From positions 372,001-436,000 of the forward strand of contig NZ_CAJRAF010000004.1 in the NCBI RefSeq assembly GCF_907164905.1: a stretch of 64,000 bases of DNA, given 5' to 3'. Position 1 is the first letter of the stretch, and each line of letters opens with the position of its first letter. Below, in pieces: positions 17,038-25,776 of this stretch. This DNA is from Dyadobacter sp. CECT 9275 (GTDB lineage Bacteria > Bacteroidota > Bacteroidia > Cytophagales > Spirosomataceae). The notes under the pieces were generated by a model, which was given only the letters and a program-made list of their open reading frames with translations, ran no database searches and had not been told where the DNA came from. The position numbers were made by a program, and so were the translations under genes.

Positions 17038-17997
17038 TTACTGAACGGCTTGTCTTACCCATTTCACCAGGGCACTATTTCCGGGTATGGGTTTGATACC
17101 CGCAGGTAATCTGGCCAGCAACCAGGTTGTTTCCCAGCAGAAAGATTTGCCCGGCAGCAATTCCAGATAGGGACCCTGATGCTCAATTTCAACATATCCC
17201 TGATTGGTCTTCGTTACTTCACTGGCAAAGAGTTCCACCTCTCCCTCCTTTGGCGCCGTCATTTCCGGAGAAACATCCCTGAATTTCTTGATGAGCACAA
17301 CATCCTTGTTTACCTGTGCCAGCCAGCCTTCCGCGCCATCGGCGTAGATCTGACGGTCACCTTTTACTGGAAGTTTTTCCTTTTGGTACAGATACCAGAA
17401 TATACCGTCATGAACAGATGTTGAGGCAAGCAATCCGCCTCGTGCTTTGTTTTTCCCAACAGGAAAAAAAGCCAGCCCATTGGTTTTGACGCGGGTAACC
17501 TCCCAGGGAGCAAGTTTTGTTGTTTTGCCCGAAAAATTGGTAACGCGGTATTTGATCAAAAAAGAACCACTGCCAATATTTCCAGAAATCTCCTTGGAAA
17601 CCACACATCCCGACAATGGGTCTATACTGCTGATGAGCTTTATAACATTTCCAGTTAATGCAACAGCATACGGCCGGTTGTCGATTGCGGCGGATGGTGG
17701 CCAGTGCCAGTCACTTTGGGGGCTCAACCAGAAAGTTGAGCCCCAGTTAAAATCATTGATGGTACTGTCGGTAAGAAAATTGACGCCGTCAATCAGAAAC
17801 GAGGTAATTCTGGCCCCTCTGGCAGGATCAATTTCCATCACCTTATTACCAACAGATATCCTGTACCTGCCATTGATCTTTTCCGGTATGGCGTTACTCT
17901 CATCCTGTGCCCGGATTTCGCAGAAAGGCATCAGTAACAGACAAACAACCAGGAAGATCTGAATATGCCTTGCACCCGATAAATTAATTCCAGTCAT
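17038..17997 (-). CDS. DUF4380 family secreted protein
   Basis: The open frame begins at 18129, but ATG 17997 (MTGINLSGARHIQ) gives a proper signal peptide (IFLVVCLLLMPFCEIRAQ) and overlaps the SusD stop by only 14 bp, so I use it. The mature part of about 290 residues has the segments GARITSFLIDG, GSTFWLSPQSDWHWPP and VTNFSGKTTKLAPWEVTR, typical of DUF4380, a mutarotase-like beta-sandwich family. Function is not established for the family; binding or epimerising a sugar is a reasonable guess. It sits between SusD and the PQQ dehydrogenase on one transcript, which ties it to periplasmic sugar handling. Confidence 0.75.
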   Translation of the reverse strand: MTGINLSGARHIQIFLVVCLLLMPFCEIRAQDESNAIPEKINGRYRISVGNKVMEIDPARGARITSFLIDGVNFLTDSTINDFNWGSTFWLSPQSDWHWPPSAAIDNRPYAVALTGNVIKLISSIDPLSGCVVSKEISGNIGSGSFLIKYRVTNFSGKTTKLAPWEVTRVKTNGLAFFPVGKNKARGGLLASTSVHDGIFWYLYQKEKLPVKGDRQIYADGAEGWLAQVNKDVVLIKKFRDVSPEMTAPKEGEVELFASEVTKTNQGYVEIEHQGPYLELLPGKSFCWETTWLLARLPAGIKPIPGNSALVKWVRQAVQ

Positions 17998-19555
17998 TTG
18001 ATACATCTGCGGCCAGTTCTGCATTTGAATTTCTTTCCGCAATCGGAATGGGAAGCAGTATATGTTTATCCAGAAAAGGATACTGTCCGGGACCTTCAGG
18101 ATGTTCTGCATTGAGTACTTCCCTGGCAATTCCCCAGCGGTTCAGATCAAACCATCTGGACTGCTCCCCTGCCAGTTCAATCCGGCGTTCTCTCCGCACG
18201 ATGGTGCGTGCTTCAGACTGCGAAACGGATACCGTATAATTTTTGGCCATCACATCCGGCCGGTTCCTCACCTGGTTCACATAACCGATTCCCTTGGCAA
18301 CATCCGGGCTGGCTTTTTCAATGTAGGCCTCGGCAATCATCAGCAGTACATCTGCATAGCGCATCACGTGGGTGTTGATCCCACTCATAGGCGCCTCTGT
18401 GTATTTCTGAAATTCGTAGGGTTCATATTTCCGGTAACGGTTACTGTAAAAATCAAACGGATATTTGATCGCACCAGTACTGCAGAAATCACAATACTCC
18501 ACATCGCCGCCATTGGCAGCGCTACCGTAATAAGTATATCCGGCACGAGGATCTATATACCCCGCCGCTCCACTGGCAGGATCTGCATAGGTATGAGCCG
18601 CCACAAGTGCATTTGAAATCGTTACGTTTTCCCAGTCGTTGAAACCATATTCCTGGGCGCGCCCGGTATGAAATGTTTTTCCATCCTCACCTTCCTGCCC
18701 CCCAAACATGTAGTACTGCGTGTTGGACGTGGTATACACATGGTTTACCGCAAAAATTACTTCCGGACTGTTAATGTTGTCCTCACTGAAAAGGTGATCG
18801 TAACTTGGGTCCAGCACATAGGTATAGGGTGCAGCGGTGAGCTTGGTAAGCTCCGCAAGGGCCAGGTCGTATTTCTTTTGGAACAGATATGTTTTACCCA
18901 GAAACCCAATGGCAGCTCCCTTCGTTGCGCGCCCTTTTTGATCAGCACTGTAAGCCACCGGCAGATCAGGAATCGCAAGGGTGAATTCATTTTCCACCAC
19001 TTTCCAGACTTCTTCTACCGAGGCCCGGGGCGACGAATTCACTTTGGATTCGTCATAGGTCATTTTCAACGGTACCCTTCCCCAGTTTGTTACCAGATTG
19101 AAGTATGCGAAACCACGCAGCCAGTGGGCCTCGGCAATATACTGTGCTTTCAGGGTTTCTTCGCTTGCGTCGGCGGGCGTCCAGGTTTCCATCACTTTAA
19201 GTGACAGGTTTGCCCGAAAAATCATGCGGTATAATGATGACCAAAGTCCCACTATATCTTCGTTATTATTGGTATAGCTGTAATCGGTCAGCTGAAGTTC
19301 GGTACCCACCAGGGCACTTGATCTTTCTGCCTCGTTGGCCAGCAGGTCAAAAATGAAATACCATTCCCTGGCCATCATGCCCGTATGGCTAAAAACGGCG
19401 TAAGTAGCCAGCACAGCTTCATTAAACTGTGTTTTGGTTTTAAAATACGTTGCGTCAGTATAGGTATTCTCATTTTTTACGTCGAGCAGACTATCGCTGC
19501 AGGCCGACGTTAACAGCATTGTAAATAGAAGTAATTTTATCCTTTTCATTTTCAC
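17984..19555 (-). CDS. SusD/RagB family outer-membrane lipoprotein
   Basis: 523 residues. The lipobox LLTSAC puts the lipidated cysteine at C19. The rest follows the SusD plan: an N-terminal TPR-like scaffold (FNEAVLATYAVF, AEAHWLRGFAYFNLVTNWG, a signature SusD segment) and the C-terminal RagB/SusD block (ADVLLMIAEAYIEKA, VNQVRNRPDV, RRERRIELAGEQSRWFDLNRWG). SusD caps the SusC barrel and captures the ligand at the cell surface. The gene follows SusC after 25 bp. The ligand cannot be read from sequence. Confidence 0.96.
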   Translation of the reverse strand: MKMKRIKLLLFTMLLTSACSDSLLDVKNENTYTDATYFKTKTQFNEAVLATYAVFSHTGMMAREWYFIFDLLANEAERSSALVGTELQLTDYSYTNNNEDIVGLWSSLYRMIFRANLSLKVMETWTPADASEETLKAQYIAEAHWLRGFAYFNLVTNWGRVPLKMTYDESKVNSSPRASVEEVWKVVENEFTLAIPDLPVAYSADQKGRATKGAAIGFLGKTYLFQKKYDLALAELTKLTAAPYTYVLDPSYDHLFSEDNINSPEVIFAVNHVYTTSNTQYYMFGGQEGEDGKTFHTGRAQEYGFNDWENVTISNALVAAHTYADPASGAAGYIDPRAGYTYYGSAANGGDVEYCDFCSTGAIKYPFDFYSNRYRKYEPYEFQKYTEAPMSGINTHVMRYADVLLMIAEAYIEKASPDVAKGIGYVNQVRNRPDVMAKNYTVSVSQSEARTIVRRERRIELAGEQSRWFDLNRWGIAREVLNAEHPEGPGQYPFLDKHILLPIPIAERNSNAELAADVSNDWN

Positions 19556-19580
19556 GCCTGTTTAAAGCTTTATATTCTGA

Positions 19581-22500
19581 TTAAAATCCAACCTGCACGC
19601 CAAACATGAAAGTTCGTGGCTGAGGTACCTGGCCTGTATCTATTCCTCTTCCGAAAATGAAGTTTCCACTCCCGGTCACCTCGGGATCATATCCCGAATA
19701 GCGGGTGAAAGTGAAAAGATTCTGCGCCGTCACATACACCCTCAGACTGGATAGTACACTGGCCGTTAACAGCTTGATCTTTGCAGCTGGAACGGTATAT
19801 CCCAAAGTCATGTTCCTGATTCTGGCATAGGCACCGTTTTCCACAAACCAGGAAGAATTCCTCAGGTTGGCAGCAGTTCCGTAATTCTGGCCTGCGCGGG
19901 CAATGTCTGTAACGTCTCCCGGCTGTTGCCAGCGGTCGAGTACGGTTGTTTTGGTATTAAAAGGAAGTGCAACGCCTTCCAGATAATATTTGGTACCATT
20001 GATGATGTCCACGCCGGCAAGGCCCTGCAGACCAGCCATAAAGTCGAAGTTTTTATAATTAAGATTGATGTCCATTCCGTAAGTAAATTTCGGGATAGGG
20101 CTGCCCAGAAAAGTCTGGTCAGAAAGGGTTACCTGCCCATCTCCGTCCACATCTTTAAATATCCGGTCGCCAGGCAACAAACCCGCCTGATATACAGCTG
20201 CGGGGTCACCCGACTTCTCTCTGGCCATTGCATTGTACTTTTCAATATCTGCATTGTCAATCGCGATATGATCATACACATAACCATAAAAAGAACCAAT
20301 GGGCTGCCCCACCTCTGTACGTGACATAGCAGGAACCGAATAAAATGCCCCGTTAATAATCGGCACCGCACCCTGAGTACCCAGAGACGTTACCTGATTT
20401 TTGTTATAGGAAGCATTGACATTCACACTGTAGGTTAGGTCTCTGGTATTACCATTGTAACCAAGCGTGAGCTCAAACCCTTTATTAAAAGCTGATGCCG
20501 CATTGATCAGCTGGCTGCTGGACGCCCCGCTCACTCCACCATAGCCTGTCGACAACGCCACCGGTACGTCCACCAGGAGGTCCTTGTTGGTACGGTTGTA
20601 ATAACCCGCACTCAGGCTAAAACGGTTGTTAAAAAAGGTGGCGTCCAGGCCAACATCTACTGTTGAGGTCTCCTCCCATTTCAGATTTGGGGTTGAAGGG
20701 ATTGCCACCGTGGCACCATTTGCCAGCGTTTCGCTCCCGCCCAATGGATATACCACACTGTTACCAGAACCGGTCCAGACGGTGGACTGGTAAGAAAATC
20801 CAGCTATGTTGGAGTTCCCGGTTTTCCCCCAACTGGTGCGGAGCTTCATATCCGAAATAAAGGGAAGCTTCTTCATGAATTTTTCTTCTGAAATCCGCCA
20901 GGCAAGCCCCGCCGATGGGAAATAGCCTACCCTGTTGGCCTCGCTGAAAAGAGAAGTTGCATCGCGGCGGCCTGTGAGGGTAAGTATGTATTTGTCTTTA
21001 TAATTATAATTTACCCGTGCGAAATAGGAGATAAATCTTGAATTGGAATTAGCATTACCCGAACTGAAATTGACCGTCTTGGCAACTCCAATCTGATGAA
21101 TCTCCTCGTTGGCAAAGTTACTTCCCACCAGGCCCACCGATCTGGACAAATAACCATCCCTGTAGGAATTACCGGCCGTTATGCCAAATCCATGATCCTT
21201 TAACTGCTTGTTATATGTAAAATAGTTTTCCAGGATATAACTTAGATTGTAGCCGTACCCTTCTGAAATCTGGCTCTGAGTAACCAGCTGATTTCCAGCG
21301 TATGTGGGATTATAAGAGTAGTTCTGGTTAAAGTTATAAGTTCCTCCAAACTGTGTACGGAATTTAAGCCCCTCCAGGATATCCAGCTCTCCAAACAATT
21401 GGAGATAGTTATTAAGGCTCCGGTTTTTGGTATCGTACAAATTAGGAACAATCAGCGGGTTCTGTGAGTCATTACCATCCCGGGCACTGGTGGCAATACC
21501 ATATCCTCCAAGTAAGTTGGTTGGGTCCAGCACCGATATATACGGCGGCATCCGCAAGCCATTGAGGATGTTAGCCGTCTGGCCGTCGGTAACCTGATAA
21601 CGGATATTAAGCTGCTGGCCAAGCTTTATTCTCTTTCCGACGTATTCTTCAATATTGAAGCGCAGGTTAGTCCGTGTAAAATCCATGTCTACGACCTGGC
21701 TTTCCTGTTTGGTAAAACCTGTTGAAAAACTGTAATTAACATGCTCCGTTCCTCCACCAATGTTAATATGATGTTCTGTCATTTTTGCGGTCCTGAACAT
21801 CTCCTTTTGCCAGTCTGTTTGCGTAATATTCGCTTCCGGTGTGGCCAGGCGCGGAGGCAGCGGCTGACCGTAATTGGTATACCACTCTTTTACAAGATCG
21901 GTATACTGCTGTGCGTTGAGCATGTCAAACTGCTTCCATGGCCTGGACAGGCCCACATATCCGTTGTAGGTAATGCGTGGCTTACCATTTTTAGGAAGCC
22001 TTGTGGTCACCACCACAACCCCGTTGGCTCCCTGCGCACCATAAATAGCAACCGACGAAGCATCTTTTAAAACACTGATATATTCAATATCATAGGGACT
22101 AAGAGAATTAAACATGGTAACGTCGCTCTGGATACCATCAATTACATACAATGGTGAAGCACTGGTAAAGGATCCTGTACCTCTCACCACGATCTGCGCA
22201 CCTGAGCCAGGTACCCCGCTGTTGTTAATAACCTGTACTCCGGCAATTTTACCCTGCAGCAACTGAGAAGTATTACTCACACCAACGTCCCCGAAATTCT
22301 TCCGGGAAAGTACGCCCACAGAACCTACCAGGTCTTTCCGTGATTGCTCCCCATACCCTATCACCACTAGCTCATCCAGTGCATTCACATTTTCGAGCAG
22401 TACTACGTCAATCACAGTTTTAGTTCCGACAGGTATCTCCTGACTCTTGAACCCCACAAAACTGAACAGCAGAACGGCTTCTTCATTATCGACAGAGAGC

Positions 22501-23078
22501 TGATAATTTCCTGCAAAATCAGTGATGACCCCTTTGTTGGTTCCCCGTACCACGATACTCACTCCGGGCAGGCCCTCTCCTTTTGAGTCCAGTACTTTCC
22601 CCTTCACCCCGATTTCCACTGAAGCCGTTACCGTAACATTTCCTTCGGCCACACTGCTCGGGCTGAGTACTCTCACATCATTGTCAGGCCTTTTTGCTTC
22701 TTTGTGTTCCTCTGCCGATGGCCTTTTCGCCGAGGTTTTCATGATCAGATAGGTCCCCTTTCCTGATTTTTTAAATTCAAGGTTATTCGGACCGAGTAAT
22801 GCCTCCAGTTTTTTCTCCAGCTTCACATTGTGCGGATCAGTATTTGGATATACCGAGATTCCCTGGACGCTGGATTCTTCAAAAACAATATTGACCTGAT
22901 ATTTTCTTCCCAGTTCCAACAGGACATCTTTCAGTCTTTGCGTTTCAGAAATAGGCTGACTATACGTCTGTGGCCGCATTGTCTGCTGAACAAATGCAAC
23001 ATTCTGTGCCATACTGACACCCCCGAGCAACAGCGCCATCGGAATCAGCGCTGCTCCTTTAAGTATTGGTTTTGACAT
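19581..23078 (-). CDS. SusC/RagA family TonB-dependent transporter with STN signalling domain
   Basis: 1165 residues. After the signal peptide comes a secretin/TonB short N-terminal (STN) domain (about 45-115, VLLELGRKYQVNIVFEE). Then comes a CarboxypepD_reg-like beta-sandwich (about 155-235, GKVLDSKGEGLPGVSIVVRG), a plug (VVIGYGEQSRKDLVGSV, IVVRGTGSF) and a long beta-barrel ending in an aromatic residue (MFGVQVGF). The STN domain is what lets a transporter contact a FecR anti-sigma factor, and a FecR gene lies one base upstream, so ligand binding outside can switch on the ECF sigma factor. Transport is energised by TonB/ExbBD encoded elsewhere. Confidence 0.96.
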   Translation of the reverse strand: MSKPILKGAALIPMALLLGGVSMAQNVAFVQQTMRPQTYSQPISETQRLKDVLLELGRKYQVNIVFEESSVQGISVYPNTDPHNVKLEKKLEALLGPNNLEFKKSGKGTYLIMKTSAKRPSAEEHKEAKRPDNDVRVLSPSSVAEGNVTVTASVEIGVKGKVLDSKGEGLPGVSIVVRGTNKGVITDFAGNYQLSVDNEEAVLLFSFVGFKSQEIPVGTKTVIDVVLLENVNALDELVVIGYGEQSRKDLVGSVGVLSRKNFGDVGVSNTSQLLQGKIAGVQVINNSGVPGSGAQIVVRGTGSFTSASPLYVIDGIQSDVTMFNSLSPYDIEYISVLKDASSVAIYGAQGANGVVVVTTRLPKNGKPRITYNGYVGLSRPWKQFDMLNAQQYTDLVKEWYTNYGQPLPPRLATPEANITQTDWQKEMFRTAKMTEHHINIGGGTEHVNYSFSTGFTKQESQVVDMDFTRTNLRFNIEEYVGKRIKLGQQLNIRYQVTDGQTANILNGLRMPPYISVLDPTNLLGGYGIATSARDGNDSQNPLIVPNLYDTKNRSLNNYLQLFGELDILEGLKFRTQFGGTYNFNQNYSYNPTYAGNQLVTQSQISEGYGYNLSYILENYFTYNKQLKDHGFGITAGNSYRDGYLSRSVGLVGSNFANEEIHQIGVAKTVNFSSGNANSNSRFISYFARVNYNYKDKYILTLTGRRDATSLFSEANRVGYFPSAGLAWRISEEKFMKKLPFISDMKLRTSWGKTGNSNIAGFSYQSTVWTGSGNSVVYPLGGSETLANGATVAIPSTPNLKWEETSTVDVGLDATFFNNRFSLSAGYYNRTNKDLLVDVPVALSTGYGGVSGASSSQLINAASAFNKGFELTLGYNGNTRDLTYSVNVNASYNKNQVTSLGTQGAVPIINGAFYSVPAMSRTEVGQPIGSFYGYVYDHIAIDNADIEKYNAMAREKSGDPAAVYQAGLLPGDRIFKDVDGDGQVTLSDQTFLGSPIPKFTYGMDINLNYKNFDFMAGLQGLAGVDIINGTKYYLEGVALPFNTKTTVLDRWQQPGDVTDIARAGQNYGTAANLRNSSWFVENGAYARIRNMTLGYTVPAAKIKLLTASVLSSLRVYVTAQNLFTFTRYSGYDPEVTGSGNFIFGRGIDTGQVPQPRTFMFGVQVGF

Positions 23079-23079
23079 A

Positions 23080-24075
23080 TTAAGGAATTTTAGAAGTAGA
23101 CAGTTCTATAAAATGATCTTTTTGAGTAATTTCTATCTCAAGTAATTCGGACAAAATCTGAAGCAAGTCGTCTGCCTGTTCAGCCTTAAAAATTCCGGCA
23201 ATGCGCCGTTTTGCCAGTAACGTATCTGCTATACGTACGTCCACATCAAACTGTTCTCGGATCTGTACGGCCACTTCGGAAAGCAAGGTATTATTAAAGT
23301 AAAAAGTCCGCTGTTTCCATGCTGCATAAGGCCGGGGATCCGCTGCCTCAGTCATTTTGAAGTCACCTTTATTATTGGCAACAAACAGGTTTCCGGGCTT
23401 CATATATAGCTGCTTGCCTTCCGGAAGCTGGAGTTTCACTTTACCATTTTTGAGGTATACCCTTTTGCCTCTGTCTCTTGAAAAAGCGATGAACTCGGTA
23501 CCAAGTACTTCAATCTGGTAGTTTTCGCTCATACTTACAATGAACCTGTCGTTGCGGGAAGTGTGTGTAACGTTAAATTCTGCTTCCCCGCTGAGAAATA
23601 CTTCGCGGCTGTCATCTCCAAACCCGAACCGGGGAACCAGGAGCTGGGAATTTCCGTTGAGCAAAACCTCCGTCCCCTCCGGTAAAGTGTAGGCAACCGT
23701 TTTACCAGGCAGGGATTCCAGCGTTTCATACCATATCTGTTTCCTGAAAACGTATCCCCCGAAAATGGCTGTACAGGCAACCGCCGCCACCCACAACCAT
23801 TTGTTGATAGGGCTGGCAAATGCTGGTTTTTCCGAAATTGAAAGGCTTGTAGCGGGCACGCTTTTCCCCTTTCTGATATGATGGTAGTTCAAAAGGGCCT
23901 GGTCCAGTTCGGGCTGGAACTGCGGATGGGTACTTTCCCATTCGTCCAGGTAACGATAATAAGTATCCTGATTACGAGTGTCTTCCATCCACTCCTCTAT
24001 CAGCTTACGCTGGATCGAGGTTGTTTTACCGTCAAAAAAGTCAAATAAAAGTATCTTAATGAGTGATTCCTTCAT
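23080..24075 (-). CDS. FecR family anti-sigma factor
   Basis: 331 residues. A cytoplasmic N-terminal part of about 90 residues (LFDFFDGKTTSIQRKLIEEW) binds the sigma factor. One membrane helix follows (INKWLWVAAVACTAIFGGYVF, about 90-110), then the periplasmic FecR domain (TLPEGTEVLLNGNSQL, VFLSGEAEFNV) and a C-terminal DUF4974-type domain (TFYFNNTLLSEVAVQIREQF). The last is the part that touches the STN domain of a TonB transporter. It lies between the sigma factor gene (55 bp) and susC (1 bp), the standard order of a Bacteroidota surface-signalling unit. Confidence 0.95.
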   Translation of the reverse strand: MKESLIKILLFDFFDGKTTSIQRKLIEEWMEDTRNQDTYYRYLDEWESTHPQFQPELDQALLNYHHIRKGKSVPATSLSISEKPAFASPINKWLWVAAVACTAIFGGYVFRKQIWYETLESLPGKTVAYTLPEGTEVLLNGNSQLLVPRFGFGDDSREVFLSGEAEFNVTHTSRNDRFIVSMSENYQIEVLGTEFIAFSRDRGKRVYLKNGKVKLQLPEGKQLYMKPGNLFVANNKGDFKMTEAADPRPYAAWKQRTFYFNNTLLSEVAVQIREQFDVDVRIADTLLAKRRIAGIFKAEQADDLLQILSELLEIEITQKDHFIELSTSKIP

Positions 24076-24130
24076 GTGATTGCTAATAAAGAGAACATTA
24101 AACGATTCGGGGCGAGAGCTGAATCATGGG

Positions 24131-24781
24131 TTAGTTTAAGAGTAAAAGCAGGCTCAGTATCCAGTACACCGCCAATTCCTTTCGGAGGCGTGCCAGTGCC
24201 CTGCTCACCAGGGCCTCTACAGCTTTTGAACTGATCCTAAGTTCGGCGGCTATCTCTTCATATTTTTTGCCTTCCACCCGCTTAAGCAAATAAGCTTTCC
24301 GGCATTGCGGAGGCAGGTTACCAATGATGTTCTCAATTTTCTGGTGAAGTTCAGTGAACTGGAGGGCCTCGTCGGGGTTCAGCACATCGGCTGGCTGATC
24401 ATCTCCTTCCTCCGTATGTATATATTTGACCTGCCACTTAAGATAATTATAGGAACGGTGTCTTACCGATTTATACAGGTAGGCCCTGTAAGAGGTATTC
24501 ACCTGCTTATAAAGCTGCTTTTGCCAGAAAACCGCAAATATTTCGGATACAATGTCTTCCGCTACCTCCCTGGAATGGACAAACCGGATCGCATGGTTGC
24601 AAAGGTTAACATAATATCTCCTGAAAAGCAGCTCACAACCTTTATCCGGATCGCTCTCGAACTGCGCTCTGAGAAGCCACTCATCGTCGGTAACCCTGGT
24701 CCCGGCGTTTGATTCTGCCGGAGTGTCCGAACTTCGTCCCTGTGGAATTTCGTCAGGATCGTACAGTGGAAATGCAGTCAT
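24131..24781 (-). CDS. ECF RNA polymerase sigma-70 factor
   Basis: 216 residues. Region 2 is at about 50-115 (CELLFRRYYVNLCNHAIRFV, SREVAEDIVSEIFAVFWQ) and region 4 at about 150-205 (IIGNLPPQCRKAYLLKRVEG, YEEIAAELRISSKAVEALVS). The protein ends in a hydrophobic tail (YWILSLLLLLN) unusual for a sigma factor but seen in several Bacteroidota FecI-like proteins. It heads the minus-strand operon sigma-FecR-SusC-SusD-DUF4380-PQQ dehydrogenase and most likely activates that operon when FecR is relieved. Confidence 0.95.
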   Translation of the reverse strand: MTAFPLYDPDEIPQGRSSDTPAESNAGTRVTDDEWLLRAQFESDPDKGCELLFRRYYVNLCNHAIRFVHSREVAEDIVSEIFAVFWQKQLYKQVNTSYRAYLYKSVRHRSYNYLKWQVKYIHTEEGDDQPADVLNPDEALQFTELHQKIENIIGNLPPQCRKAYLLKRVEGKKYEEIAAELRISSKAVEALVSRALARLRKELAVYWILSLLLLLN

Positions 24782-24951
24782 AGGAATGTGGTTACAAGTG
24801 CTCAGCGTCGCTTACAACCACCAGACAATAATGTAGTAATATTCCCTATACCACAAATAATAAAATACCAAAATTCTTTTAAACAGAATATAATAACAAG
24901 AAAAATGGCTATTTACAAAATAAAACAAATTACCCGGACAACAAAAATACA

Positions 24952-24988
24952 CCTCCTGAAAATGCCGTCGCGACGGTTTTTCAGGAGG
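24952..24988 (-). terminator. Hairpin downstream of the DUF2911 gene
   Basis: CCTCCTGAAAA (24952-24962) pairs with TTTTCAGGAGG (24978-24988), and the centre CCGTCGCGACGG is itself palindromic. Read on the minus strand, the stem is followed by TGTATTTTTGTTG, a fair T-rich tail, about 65 bp after the DUF2911 stop. It would also insulate the sigma factor operon. Confidence 0.65.
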
Positions 24989-25053
24989 CGGAGCCCAGGG
25001 ACACAGGTGCCCTCATAATAGGAACAAATGAAGACTATCCTTCCGGTGTTTTG

Positions 25054-25560
25054 TTATTTCACTGTAAAATCAACCTGAAGATTCTCCCATAGGATCGAAA
25101 TCAAACCGTTGCTGGAAGCTTTGATGAGCATCTTTTCGTGAAACTCTCCGGATTTTTTAGAAGGTACTGCCACACGCAAAACATCCTCGTCCTGTTTGTA
25201 GCTAAACGCGCCCCATTTAATTCCCTTGTTGATGATAATCGTCCATTCCTTTTCGCCCGGAATGGTAAAAAGTGCATACTTACCTTTTGGTACCGTTTTT
25301 CCCTGCAGCATTACATGATCAGAAAACTCGATGGTGGTTGTTTCATTTGCACCTGTGCGCCAAACCTCGCCGTATGGTACTAGCCCACCCCAGATCTTCC
25401 TGCCTTTCACCGATGGCTGGCTGTAATCTACAGTGATGGTTTTCCCATCAACGGTCGCCTTGGCAACGGCTGGTGGGCTTGGACGGCTTCCTTTATCTCC
25501 CTGAGAAAATGTCTGCATGCCAACTAGCATTAAACCGAAAAACAACAATGCTTTTTTCAT
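25054..25560 (-). CDS. DUF2911 domain-containing secreted protein
   Basis: ATG 25560 (MKKALLFFGLMLVGMQTFSQ) starts a clear signal peptide; the frame runs on to 25635 but adds only an unlikely leader. The mature part of about 148 residues is a single DUF2911 domain: VDYSQPSVKGRKIWGGLVPY, WRTGANETTTIEFS and GKYALFTIPGEKEWTIIIN. DUF2911 proteins are common single-gene secreted proteins in Bacteroidota and no function is established. It stands alone between a terminator and the divergent isomerase gene. Confidence 0.88.
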   Translation of the reverse strand: MKKALLFFGLMLVGMQTFSQGDKGSRPSPPAVAKATVDGKTITVDYSQPSVKGRKIWGGLVPYGEVWRTGANETTTIEFSDHVMLQGKTVPKGKYALFTIPGEKEWTIIINKGIKWGAFSYKQDEDVLRVAVPSKKSGEFHEKMLIKASSNGLISILWENLQVDFTVK

Positions 25561-25639
25561 ACTTTTTACCCGTTTTGAATGAAGGAAATTATTGAAGCAA
25601 ACAAAATGAGAAAACGCAGGAGATGTTACCGTCATCCCA

Positions 25640-25671
25640 TTGGCTGCTATCCTCTCATTACCTTAGATTTG
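25640..25671 (+). promoter_or_regulatory. Candidate Bacteroidota promoter for the isomerase-like gene
   Basis: TTG at 25640-25642 and TAGATTTG at 25664-25671, separated by 21 bases, fit the -33 TTG / -7 TAnnTTTG pattern of Bacteroidota. Transcription would start about 100 bp before the ATG at 25777. Confidence 0.5.
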
Positions 25672-25776
25672 TATTTATTAATGCAATAATATAAAATATC
25701 AACCAGCAATACTCCCTCCATTACCACCTGACCGAATACCTATAAATGCAACAACCTTTTAAATTTACATTATCTG

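Noticed and set aside
17998..18129. Long N-terminal extension of the DUF4380 protein
   Set aside because: It would overlap susD by about 145 bp and places the signal peptide inside the protein.
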